Of a stretch of DNA of 64,000 nucleotides, positions 23,891 through 31,171 are shown piece by piece. How positions within the stretch are numbered: the first letter of the stretch is position 1; each line of letters starts with the position of its first letter. Source of the stretch: Desulfosudis oleivorans Hxd3 (GTDB taxonomy: Bacteria; Desulfobacterota; Desulfobacteria; Desulfobacterales; Desulfosudaceae). The position numbers and the translations under genes were made by a program. Location of the stretch: the NCBI RefSeq assembly GCF_000018405.1, contig NC_009943.1, positions 3,165,001 through 3,229,000 on the forward strand, given 5' to 3'. The notes beneath the pieces are model-generated. The model saw nothing but the letters and a program-made list of their open reading frames with translations, searched no databases and was not told the DNA's origin.

Positions 23891-24466
23891 ATGTCACGTA
23901 TCAAGGGAACACGAACCGAAAAAAACCTGCTCGCGTCTTTTGCCGGCGAATCCCAGGCCAGAAACCGCTACACCTATTTTGCCGGACAGGCCAGAAAAGA
24001 CGGGTATGTCCAGATCGCTGATATTTTTGAAGAGACCGCGAACCAGGAAAAAGAGCATGCCAAACGGTTTTTCAAGTTTCTCGAAGGCGGTGAGCTGGAG
24101 ATCACAGCCGCTTTTCCCGCCGGCGTAATCGGCACCACCCTGGAAAACCTTCAGGCCGCGGCCGAGGGCGAGCATTATGAGCAGGCCACCATGTATCCGG
24201 AATTTGCCAAAGTGGCCCGGGAAGAAGGGTTTGAGGATATCGCCATTGTATATGAAAAGATAGCCGTGGCGGAAAAACAGCATGAAAAACGGTACAGGGA
24301 CCTGGCCGCCAACATCGAGGCCGGGCGGGTATTCAAGCGGGATGAATCGACCGTATGGCGGTGCCGCAACTGCGGTTATCTCCACGAAGCAGCGGCCGCG
24401 CCGGAAATGTGCCCGGCCTGCGCCCATCCCCAGGCCCATTTCGAGCTGCTGGGGGAAAACTGGTAG
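23891..24466 (+). CDS. rbr: Rubrerythrin
   Basis: 191 residues, the classical length. The diiron four-helix domain has FAGESQARNRYTYFAGQA, EETANQEKEHAKRFFKF and the later EKIAVAEKQHEKRY ligands. The C-terminal rubredoxin domain has CRNCGYLHE and CPACAHPQ. Rubrerythrin reduces hydrogen peroxide in the cytoplasm with electrons from rubredoxin. TAAGGAGGAATC precedes the ATG. A 28-bp palindrome follows as a terminator. Confidence 0.97.
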   Translation: MSRIKGTRTEKNLLASFAGESQARNRYTYFAGQARKDGYVQIADIFEETANQEKEHAKRFFKFLEGGELEITAAFPAGVIGTTLENLQAAAEGEHYEQATMYPEFAKVAREEGFEDIAIVYEKIAVAEKQHEKRYRDLAANIEAGRVFKRDESTVWRCRNCGYLHEAAAAPEMCPACAHPQAHFELLGENW

Positions 24467-24486
24467 ACCGGGCAGAGCTTCAATCC

Positions 24487-24514
24487 GCAGGGGCGCGGCC
24501 GGCCGCGCCCCTGC
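24487..24514. terminator. Perfect 28-bp palindrome after rubrerythrin
   Basis: Arms GCAGGGGCGCGGCC and its complement meet without a loop and are followed by TTTAAC. It is 20 bases after the rubrerythrin stop. The short T run makes it a weak rho-independent terminator. Confidence 0.65.
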
Positions 24515-24547
24515 TTTAACCCGAAGTTTTCATGAAAGGACATGAAC

Positions 24548-24982
24548 ATGGCAAAGGCGCTGATCGTCTACTCCACCCGCACCGGGGAAACCCAGAAGAT
24601 CGCCGAACTCATCGCCGAGGGACTCCGGTTTTCAGCGGTGGATGTAACCCTGATGGAAGTAAAGGACGTCAAAAAAGCGGCAGCCCTGGCCGGCTATGAC
24701 GCTTATGTGTTCGGCGCTCCCACCTATCACGGGGAGATGACCGCCGGCATGAAGACATTCCTGTTTCTGGCGGAAAAGGCCGAACTGGCCGGGAAGGTGG
24801 GCGGGGCCTTTGGGGCCTTTGGCTGGAGCGGTGAGGCGCCGGAGCGTATTTTTGAAACCATGGCCCGCATCTTCAACATGAATATGACCGAGGGTCCCCT
24901 GATGCTCAAGTCGGCCAGCCTGGAGGGGGGGATGAAGATGGCCCAGAATTACGGGCGCCAGATCGGCCAGAAAATTACCTGA
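24548..24982 (+). CDS. Flavodoxin
   Basis: 144 residues from the ATG at 24548; an ATG two codons earlier sits too close to AAAGGA. The FMN phosphate loop is YSTRTGETQKIAE, followed by VFGAPTYHGEMTAGMKTF and GGAFGAFGWSGEAPERI. It is a low-potential one-electron carrier that can replace ferredoxin. It lies between rubrerythrin and cytochrome bd. Confidence 0.9.
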   Translation: MAKALIVYSTRTGETQKIAELIAEGLRFSAVDVTLMEVKDVKKAAALAGYDAYVFGAPTYHGEMTAGMKTFLFLAEKAELAGKVGGAFGAFGWSGEAPERIFETMARIFNMNMTEGPLMLKSASLEGGMKMAQNYGRQIGQKIT

Positions 24983-25080
24983 CAACCTGCCGATGGGGAA
25001 AAGCGTTTGAATTGCGCGCGTAAAAACGGTAGGATAGGCGCACATCCAATCGTATCAACACCAGACCAAGGACGTGGCTC

Positions 25081-26391
25081 ATGGACCCGTTAATGCTTTC
25101 CCGGCTTCAGTTTGCCGCAGCGACCCTGTTTCATTTCATCTTTGTTCCCCTCACCCTGGGCCTTGCCGTGCTCATCGCCTTCATGGAGACACGGTATGCA
25201 TGGACCGGGGACAAGACCTATCTTAAAATGGTCAAATTCTGGGGCCGGCTGTTTCTGATCAATTTCGCCCTGGGCGTGGTGACCGGCATCACCCTGGAGT
25301 TCCAGTTCGGCACCAACTGGGCCCGGTACTCGGCCTATGTGGGTGACGTGTTCGGGTCCCTGCTGGCCATTGAAGCCACTGTGGCCTTTTTTCTGGAGTC
25401 GGTGCTGCTGGGCGTCTGGATCTTCGGCTGGAAAAAGCTCTCCGCCAAGGCCCATGGCATTGTAATGTGGCTGGTGGCCCTGGCCGGCACCTTTTCCGCC
25501 GTCTGGATTCTGATCGCCAACGCCTGGATGCAGCACCCGGTGGGCTACGTGATCCGCAACGGCCGGGCCGAGCTGGAAAACTTCTTTGCCGTGGTCACCC
25601 AGCCGTTTGCCGTTCTGATGATTCTTCACACCCTCAGCGCCGCCTACATTGTTGCCGCTTTTTTCGTGATGGGCATCAGCGCCTACCATCTTTTGAAAAA
25701 ACAGCACGTGGAGGTCTTTACCCGTTCCTTTAAAATCGCCCTGGTGTTCGGCCTGGTTTTTTCCTTTTTTGAAGTGGCCGAAGGCCACCTGCACGGCGCC
25801 GACCTGGCCCACAGCCAGCCGGCCAAGCTGGCGGCCCTGGATGCCCACTGGGAAACATCCGAACGGGCGCCTTTGTATTTTTTCGCCATTCCCGATGAAA
25901 AAAACGAGAGAAACATTCTTGAAATCGGCAAGGTGCCGGGGGGCCTGAGCCTCATGGCCTTTCACGATTTCAACGCCGAAGTAAAGGGATTAAAGGACTT
26001 TCCAAAAGATGAGCGGCCACCGGTGCTGATCACCACGGTCTCCTTCAAGATCATGGTGGGCCTGGGGTCACTGTTCTGCCTGCTGACGGCAGTCGGCTTT
26101 TTCCTGCGCAACCGGCTGATGGAAACCCCGTGGTACCTGAAAATCATGGTGGCCGCCATTCCCCTGCCCTATATCGCTTCCGAACTGGGCTGGGTGGTGG
26201 CCGAGGTGGGCCGCCAGCCCTGGATCGTGTACGGGGTCATGAAAACCGCGGACGCGGTGTCGGCCAATATTTCCGCCGGCCAGGTGGCCGTCTCCCTGGC
26301 GGGATTTGTCCTGGTGTACGGCCTGCTGGGCGCTGTGGGTATCTACCTGATGGCGACCAGTGCCGTTAAAGGCCCTGTCGAACTCGAATAA
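25081..26391 (+). CDS. cydA: Cytochrome bd ubiquinol/menaquinol oxidase subunit I
   Basis: 436 residues, the short-Q-loop form. Nine hydrophobic segments are visible. The heme b595 ligand is the histidine in LFHFIFVPLTLGLAV, and the GRQPWIVYG motif is intact. The enzyme reduces oxygen to water at high affinity with quinol electrons. In a sulfate reducer it acts as oxygen removal. The subunit II gene follows at 26403. Confidence 0.97.
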   Translation: MDPLMLSRLQFAAATLFHFIFVPLTLGLAVLIAFMETRYAWTGDKTYLKMVKFWGRLFLINFALGVVTGITLEFQFGTNWARYSAYVGDVFGSLLAIEATVAFFLESVLLGVWIFGWKKLSAKAHGIVMWLVALAGTFSAVWILIANAWMQHPVGYVIRNGRAELENFFAVVTQPFAVLMILHTLSAAYIVAAFFVMGISAYHLLKKQHVEVFTRSFKIALVFGLVFSFFEVAEGHLHGADLAHSQPAKLAALDAHWETSERAPLYFFAIPDEKNERNILEIGKVPGGLSLMAFHDFNAEVKGLKDFPKDERPPVLITTVSFKIMVGLGSLFCLLTAVGFFLRNRLMETPWYLKIMVAAIPLPYIASELGWVVAEVGRQPWIVYGVMKTADAVSANISAGQVAVSLAGFVLVYGLLGAVGIYLMATSAVKGPVELE

Positions 26392-26402
26392 GGAGAGAGG
26401 TG

Positions 26403-27416
26403 ATGGAGCTTCAAGCCGTATGGTTTTTTCTCTGGGGCCTGCTGTGGGCCATCTTTTTCATGACCGACGGGTTTGACTTTGGCGTGGGCATTCTCTACCC
26501 GTTTTTTGGAAAGACCGAACAGGACCGGCGGGTGATGGTCAACGCCCTGGGACCCCTATGGGACGGCAACGAGGTGTGGCTCATCACCGCCGGCGGCGTC
26601 ACCTTTGCCGCCTTTCCCGCGGTGTATGCCATGATGTTCTCCTCACTCTATACACCCCTGATGCTGATCCTGTTTGCCCTGATTTTCCGGGGCGTCTCCT
26701 TTGAGTTCCGGGGCAAAATCGATTCCCCGGCCTGGCGGCGGGTGTGGGATATCTGCATTTTTGCCGGCAGCCTGGTTCCGGCCCTGCTGTTCGGTGTGGC
26801 CTTTGCCAATATCTTTGCCGGCCTTCCCTTTGACGCCGCCGGCTATCACGGAAACCTTTTTTCGCTGCTCACCCCCTATGGCCTGATGGGCGGCGCTTTG
26901 TTTGTGCTGCTGTTTATCGTGCACGGGGCCCTGTGGCTCTGCATCAAAACAGAGGGGCCGCTCCAGGAACGGGCCGCGGGAACCGCGGCGGTTGCCTGGA
27001 TCGTGCTGCTGTGCGTGGCGGCCCTGTTTCTGATCGCCTCGGCCTTTGCCACGCCCCTGTATGGCAACTACCTGTCCGCGCCCGCGCTTTTTCTGATCCC
27101 GGCGGCAGCAGTGGCGGCCCTGGTGGGGGTGCGGATCTTTATCGCCCGGCGCAACTGGTTTGCGGCCTGGGGCAGTTCGGCGGCCACGATCGTGATGTGC
27201 ACCTTTTTCGGCATCGCCGGCCTTTATCCGAACCTGTTTCCATCAAAACTGGATCCGGCCGCCAGCCTGACGGCCTTTAATGCATCGTCCAGTCCACTGA
27301 CCCTGAAAATCATGCTGGGCGTGGTGCTGGCGGTCATTCCCGTGGTGATCGCCTACCAGGTATGGGCCTACATGCTGTTCAAAGGCAAGGTGATTGTTGA
27401 GGAGATGGAGTATTGA
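26403..27416 (+). CDS. cydB: Cytochrome bd oxidase subunit II
   Basis: 337 residues from the ATG at 26403, seven bases after AAGGAG; a GTG one codon earlier is possible. The N-terminus FLWGLLWAIFFMTDGFDFGV and GPLWDGNEVWLITAGGVTFA are standard for CydB. Eight or more transmembrane helices. It pairs with CydA; no cydX-sized gene is evident, and repeat A2 follows. Confidence 0.96.
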   Translation: MELQAVWFFLWGLLWAIFFMTDGFDFGVGILYPFFGKTEQDRRVMVNALGPLWDGNEVWLITAGGVTFAAFPAVYAMMFSSLYTPLMLILFALIFRGVSFEFRGKIDSPAWRRVWDICIFAGSLVPALLFGVAFANIFAGLPFDAAGYHGNLFSLLTPYGLMGGALFVLLFIVHGALWLCIKTEGPLQERAAGTAAVAWIVLLCVAALFLIASAFATPLYGNYLSAPALFLIPAAAVAALVGVRIFIARRNWFAAWGSSAATIVMCTFFGIAGLYPNLFPSKLDPAASLTAFNASSSPLTLKIMLGVVLAVIPVVIAYQVWAYMLFKGKVIVEEMEY

Positions 27417-27517
27417 CAGAATATTTCATAAAATTTTTCGACAGGTATAAATTTTATATAAAATACAAACTGTTGAATTAAAAATCGAATAATTTTGAAG
27501 GATACAAACTGTCAGGG

Positions 27518-27682
27518 GCGACTTGAGGTATTTTATGCCAATTTTATGTCGAAAAATTTCACCCTTCGGGCGAGTCGCCTTGGCCGCATCTGCTGTGTTG
27601 CGGGACATTCGCGGTAGATTGACTACAGCTTCATGTCCCGCGCCTTGCATCTGCGACCAAATCAACTCGTGAAATATCCGGG
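27518..27682. repeat. Dispersed palindromic repeat A, copy 2
   Basis: 165 bp, same orientation and layout as 2260-2425, with changes spread through the palindrome (GTAG-ATTGA-CTAC at the centre). The 27417-27743 gap holds no gene; the sequence before the repeat (27420-27510) is AT-rich. Confidence 0.8.
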
Positions 27683-27743
27683 TTAGCAGAAGGGTTCAAA
27701 GATTCAATTGGCGACCCTGGCCAAAAAAATTACGGAGGATTGA

Positions 27744-28085
27744 ATGAAACAGCGCAAGTGGTTCTGGCCGGTACTGGCGGCCCTGGTTTTAACGGCCGTG
27801 GCGGCCCTGGCGGCGGAAATGAACATGGGGGCCCCGAACCTGGTGATTCCCGCCGGCAACAAAGGAGATGTCTCCTTTCCCCACGGCACCCACCAGACGG
27901 TGCTGGAAGACTGCAACACCTGCCACAGCCTCTTTCCCCAGGAGCCGGGCAGCATCGTCTCCCTGAAGGCGGCCGGCACCCTGCGCAAAATGCAGGTGAT
28001 GAAGGTGTGCCAGGGGTGCCACAAAGAGATGACCCAGGCCGGCAAAAAGACCGGGCCGGTGAGCTGCAATGACTGCCATCAATAA
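27744..28085 (+). CDS. Periplasmic triheme c-type cytochrome (c7/class III-like)
   Basis: 113 residues with a signal peptide cut after about residue 23 (VLTAVAALAAE). Three heme-binding motifs are present: CNTCH, CQGCH and CNDCH, and further histidines (FPHGTHQ) can serve as distal ligands. The layout resembles cytochrome c7. TACGGAGGATTGA precedes the ATG. It lies 38 bases before a sulfite reductase gene and may pass electrons in the periplasm, whereas the sulfite reductase has no signal. Confidence 0.9.
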   Translation: MKQRKWFWPVLAALVLTAVAALAAEMNMGAPNLVIPAGNKGDVSFPHGTHQTVLEDCNTCHSLFPQEPGSIVSLKAAGTLRKMQVMKVCQGCHKEMTQAGKKTGPVSCNDCHQ

Positions 28086-28123
28086 TAACGGAAACGGGAA
28101 AACACAAGGAGGCATCTGACACC

Positions 28124-28798
28124 ATGGAGGAAAAGAGCAGGCTGAAGGATGGAGAAAAGGGAGTTGTGCTGCAGAGAGACAAAGAGACTTACGCTATTGC
28201 GCCCCATCTTGCCTGCGGCGTGGTGACGCCGGAGGTTCTGCGCAAACTGGCCGATGCGGCCGAAAAATACAATGCCGCGGCCGTCAAGGTGACCAGCGCG
28301 GCCCGCATCGCCCTGGTGGGGATCCGGCCTGAAGACATCGACAATATCTGGCGGGACCTGGGCATTGCGCCGGGCCATGCCGTTGGCATGTGCGTGCGCA
28401 GTGTCAAGGCATGCCCTGGCACGGCTTTCTGCCGCCTGGGCCAGCGGGACAGCCTGGGCATGGGCATGAAGCTGGACGAGATCTACCACGGCATGGACCT
28501 GCCCAGCAAAACCAAAATGGGGGTCAGCGGCTGCAAGAACCAGTGCGCGGAAAACTGCATCAAGGATGTGGGGCTCCATGGGACAAAAAACGGATGGGTG
28601 CTGACCGTGGGCGGCAAGGGAACCAGCAGGCCCCGGCTGGCCGATACCCTGGCCGAGGGAATCGAATCCGACGAGCAGGCCCTTGAACTGGTGGCAAAAG
28701 TAGTCGATTTTTACAAGACCAATGCCGAAAAACCCGAGCGCATCGGCGCCATGCTCGACCGGATCGGGCTGGATGCGATGAAAGCGGCGGTTTTATAA
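28124..28798 (+). CDS. sir: Monomeric low-spin (assimilatory-type) sulfite reductase
   Basis: 224 residues. It is a single siroheme/[4Fe-4S] domain with the ligand cysteines in CPGTAFC and GCKNQCAENC. The size and sequence match the small low-spin sulfite reductase known from Desulfovibrio vulgaris, which reduces sulfite to sulfide. Its physiological role is unsettled; nitrite detoxification is an alternative. AAGGAGGCATCTGAC lies before the start. A rubredoxin gene follows. Confidence 0.88.
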   Translation: MEEKSRLKDGEKGVVLQRDKETYAIAPHLACGVVTPEVLRKLADAAEKYNAAAVKVTSAARIALVGIRPEDIDNIWRDLGIAPGHAVGMCVRSVKACPGTAFCRLGQRDSLGMGMKLDEIYHGMDLPSKTKMGVSGCKNQCAENCIKDVGLHGTKNGWVLTVGGKGTSRPRLADTLAEGIESDEQALELVAKVVDFYKTNAEKPERIGAMLDRIGLDAMKAAVL

Positions 28799-28814
28799 AT
28801 TTGGGCGCAAACGG

Positions 28815-28855
28815 TTTCGATCCCGATACCGATACCGATAGCGATAGCGATTTTA
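28815..28855. repeat. Hexanucleotide-type repeat H, copy 1
   Basis: Runs of six-base units (CGATAC, CGATAG, CGATTT) between the sulfite reductase and rubredoxin genes. Related stretches occur at 36305, 38837, 49167, 59617 and 63568. Confidence 0.65.
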
Positions 28856-28883
28856 ATAAAAACCATATGGAAAGGAGAGCGTC

Positions 28884-29045
28884 ATGGACAAGTATGTATG
28901 CGAAGTGTGTGGTTATGTGTATGACCCGGCCGAAGGCGATTCTGAAAACAATATCCCGCCGGGAACCGCGTTTGCGGATCTGCCTGCCGACTGGGAATGT
29001 CCGGTCTGCGGGGCCAGTAAGGATGATTTTGTAAAGCAGGAGTAA
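28884..29045 (+). CDS. rub: Rubredoxin
   Basis: 53 residues, the classical form. Iron ligands are CEVCGYVYD and CPVCGASK, with the usual YVYDPAEGD and [13 protein letters not shown] stretches. AAAGGAGAGC precedes the ATG. It stands 109 bases before the flavodiiron oxidoreductase gene, the order seen in Desulfovibrio, where rubredoxin donates electrons to that enzyme. Confidence 0.96.
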   Translation: MDKYVCEVCGYVYDPAEGDSENNIPPGTAFADLPADWECPVCGASKDDFVKQE

Positions 29046-29154
29046 CTCGCACACAGGCAGCTGAACGAGAGAAGGGATACGGCCTGCCGTGTCCCTTTGC
29101 TCATCTCTGCCGGCGCTGATTTTCAGATCTGAATTTCAGGAAGAGAGGAATAAA

Positions 29155-30345
29155 ATGGCGGCATTTGAAATTGCAAAAGGTATTTACAGCGTGGGCGCGG
29201 TGGACTGGAACGGGCGGGATTTTCACGGCTACTCCACCCTGGCCGGAACCACCTACAACGCCTTTCTGATCGTCGACGAAAAGATTGCCCTGGTGGACAC
29301 AGTCAAAAGCGGGTTTACCGACCAGCTGCTGGCCAACATCGCCCAGGTCGTAGACCCGAAAAAGATCGACCTGGTCATCAGCAATCACACCGAGATGGAC
29401 CACTCTGGAGGCCTGCCCCGGGTGATGCATTACATCGGTGAAGACAAGCCCCTGTACCTGTCTAAAATGGGCCTCAAAAACCACAGCCTTCACTTCCGGC
29501 AGAAGTGGAACTACCAGGTGGTGGAAAACGGCCAGGAACTGAGCCTGGGCAAACGCACCGTTCAGTTCCTTGAAACCCGGATGCTTCACTGGCCGGACAG
29601 CATGTTTTCCTATTTAAAAGAAGACAAGATTCTTTTTTCCAGTGACGCCTTTGGCCAGCACTATGCCGGGCCGGAACGGTTTGACGATGAAATCGGCGAC
29701 GCCATTTTCCCCCATGCCAAAAAGTATTTTGCCAATATTCTGCTGCTCTACACCGAAAAGATCAAAAAACTCATCGACACCGTGACACAGATGGGGCTGG
29801 AATTTAAAATGATCTGCCCGGACCACGGTATTATCTGGAGAAAAGACCCGGGGGCCATCATCTCGGCTTATGCGAAGTGGAGCGACCATCCGGCGGACAA
29901 CAAGGCCGTGGTGGTGTATGACTCCATGTGGCACAGCACCCAGTCCATGGCTGAAAAAATAGCAGAGGGCCTGGCCGCCGAAGGCGTTGTGGCAAAGCCC
30001 ATGCACCTGCGCGCCTCGGACCGCAGCGAAGTAATGACCGAGGTGCTGGATGCCGGGGCCGTGATCGTGGGCTCCCCTACCCTCAACAACAACGTGTTCC
30101 CAACGGTCATGGACTTCCTGGTTTACATGAAGGGCCTCAAACCGAAAAACAAGATCGGCGCGGCCTTTGGCTCCTACGGCTGGAGCGGCGAATCGGTAAA
30201 AGACATTCACGACACCCTTGAATCGATGAAATTTGCCATGCCCGAGCCGGGGTTGAAGATTCAATATGTGCCGGATGAAGACGGACTGGCCGCATGCGTG
30301 GAATTCGGCCGCAAAATCGCAAAAGCGTTAAAGGCGGGGCAATAA
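29155..30345 (+). CDS. fprA: Rubredoxin:oxygen oxidoreductase (flavodiiron protein)
   Basis: 396 residues from the ATG at 29155, with AGAGAGGAA upstream. The metallo-beta-lactamase-like domain keeps the diiron ligands in SNHTEMDHSGG, the histidine in RMLHWPDS, SDAFG and CPDHGIIW. From about residue 255 a flavodoxin domain follows (VVVYDSMWHSTQSMAEKIAE, GSPTLNNNVFPTV, FGSYGWSGES). It reduces oxygen to water, or nitric oxide, with electrons from rubredoxin. A ferredoxin gene starts 2 bases after its stop. Confidence 0.97.
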   Translation: MAAFEIAKGIYSVGAVDWNGRDFHGYSTLAGTTYNAFLIVDEKIALVDTVKSGFTDQLLANIAQVVDPKKIDLVISNHTEMDHSGGLPRVMHYIGEDKPLYLSKMGLKNHSLHFRQKWNYQVVENGQELSLGKRTVQFLETRMLHWPDSMFSYLKEDKILFSSDAFGQHYAGPERFDDEIGDAIFPHAKKYFANILLLYTEKIKKLIDTVTQMGLEFKMICPDHGIIWRKDPGAIISAYAKWSDHPADNKAVVVYDSMWHSTQSMAEKIAEGLAAEGVVAKPMHLRASDRSEVMTEVLDAGAVIVGSPTLNNNVFPTVMDFLVYMKGLKPKNKIGAAFGSYGWSGESVKDIHDTLESMKFAMPEPGLKIQYVPDEDGLAACVEFGRKIAKALKAGQ

Positions 30346-30347
30346 AA

Positions 30348-30533
30348 ATGAAACAGCCGGTGGTGGAGCTGTCGGACTGCATCCTGTGCGAGGTGTGCCG
30401 AGAAGTGTGTCCCTCGGTGTTTCGGTTAAACGACGCGGGCTATATCGAGGTGGCCGACCTGACCGTCTACCCCGAGGCCGAGGTGAACGAGGCCATTGCC
30501 AACTGCCCGGCGGGCTGTATTGCCTGGATGTAA
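30348..30533 (+). CDS. Single-cluster [4Fe-4S] ferredoxin
   Basis: 61 residues. Cluster cysteines are in CILCEVCREVCP and the distal NCPAGCIAW, as in monocluster Desulfovibrio-type ferredoxins. It starts 2 bases after the flavodiiron gene, so the pair is co-transcribed. It probably supplies or drains electrons in the oxygen-reducing chain. A strong terminator follows. Confidence 0.9.
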   Translation: MKQPVVELSDCILCEVCREVCPSVFRLNDAGYIEVADLTVYPEAEVNEAIANCPAGCIAWM

Positions 30534-30548
30534 ATCAAACCCGTGCGT

Positions 30549-30588
30549 AAAAAAGGCCCGGCGCCATGACGGCTGCCGGGCCTTTTTT
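30549..30588. terminator. Bidirectional hairpin terminator
   Basis: GGCCCGGC and GCCGGGCC arms with an A run before and TTTTTT after. It separates the convergent ferredoxin gene and the secreted-protein gene at 30622. Confidence 0.9.
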
Positions 30589-30621
30589 GCTTTTTACTGG
30601 GCGGTGCATGTAACAAAACGC

Positions 30622-31125
30622 TTATTTTGTACCGCGTTCAGCCTGTACTGCCTCCGGCGGGAGAATCGGAAACCATCCGGTCATGTCCACGGACTCACCG
30701 GTATCCTTGTTCTTGACCGCACGTACCTGAAAAATCCAGCTGCGACCTTCCACGGTGTCCACAAGCACGTTATAGGCGGCGGAAAAGCCGGATACAAAAA
30801 GCTGAAACCGCGCCGTTGCCGGCTTTTTGATTTCAGGCCGTTCCCACACCAGCATCTCAATCCACGCCACCTCGCCTGTCAATGACTGGACCAACTGGAA
30901 GACCTGGCCGGTGTACCGGTCAAGCCTGAAAAGCCATTTGGGGGCCGTTGCCGACTGGAGCACTTCGTAACGGGCATTGTCCGGCAGCACGGTTTTGTAA
31001 TGGGCGCCGGCCCTCACTGTCTCCGGCACATCCGGTGCCTCCTGGGCTGCCCATGCGTAAATGCCGTAAAAAAAACACAACACAAACAGGCAGGCCGTTC
31101 TTGGTGAAAAGAAGCTATTGCTCAT
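30622..31125 (-). CDS. Secreted protein of unknown function
   Basis: 167 residues with a signal peptide (FFSPRTACLFVLCFFYGIYA then WAAQEA). The mature part is beta-rich: YKTVLPDNARYEVLQS, WLFRLDRYTGQVFQLVQS and GRSWIFQVRAVKNKDTGESV. The repeated aromatic strand pattern (W-x-F-x-L-D-x-x-T-G) resembles small periplasmic beta proteins, but no family is recognised. It lies 46 bases after ppdK on the same strand. Confidence 0.75.
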   Translation of the reverse strand: MSNSFFSPRTACLFVLCFFYGIYAWAAQEAPDVPETVRAGAHYKTVLPDNARYEVLQSATAPKWLFRLDRYTGQVFQLVQSLTGEVAWIEMLVWERPEIKKPATARFQLFVSGFSAAYNVLVDTVEGRSWIFQVRAVKNKDTGESVDMTGWFPILPPEAVQAERGTK

Positions 31126-31171
31126 GGACTACCTCACAAAATAGATGCCAGGCGGTCGCGGCACCGGCCCG

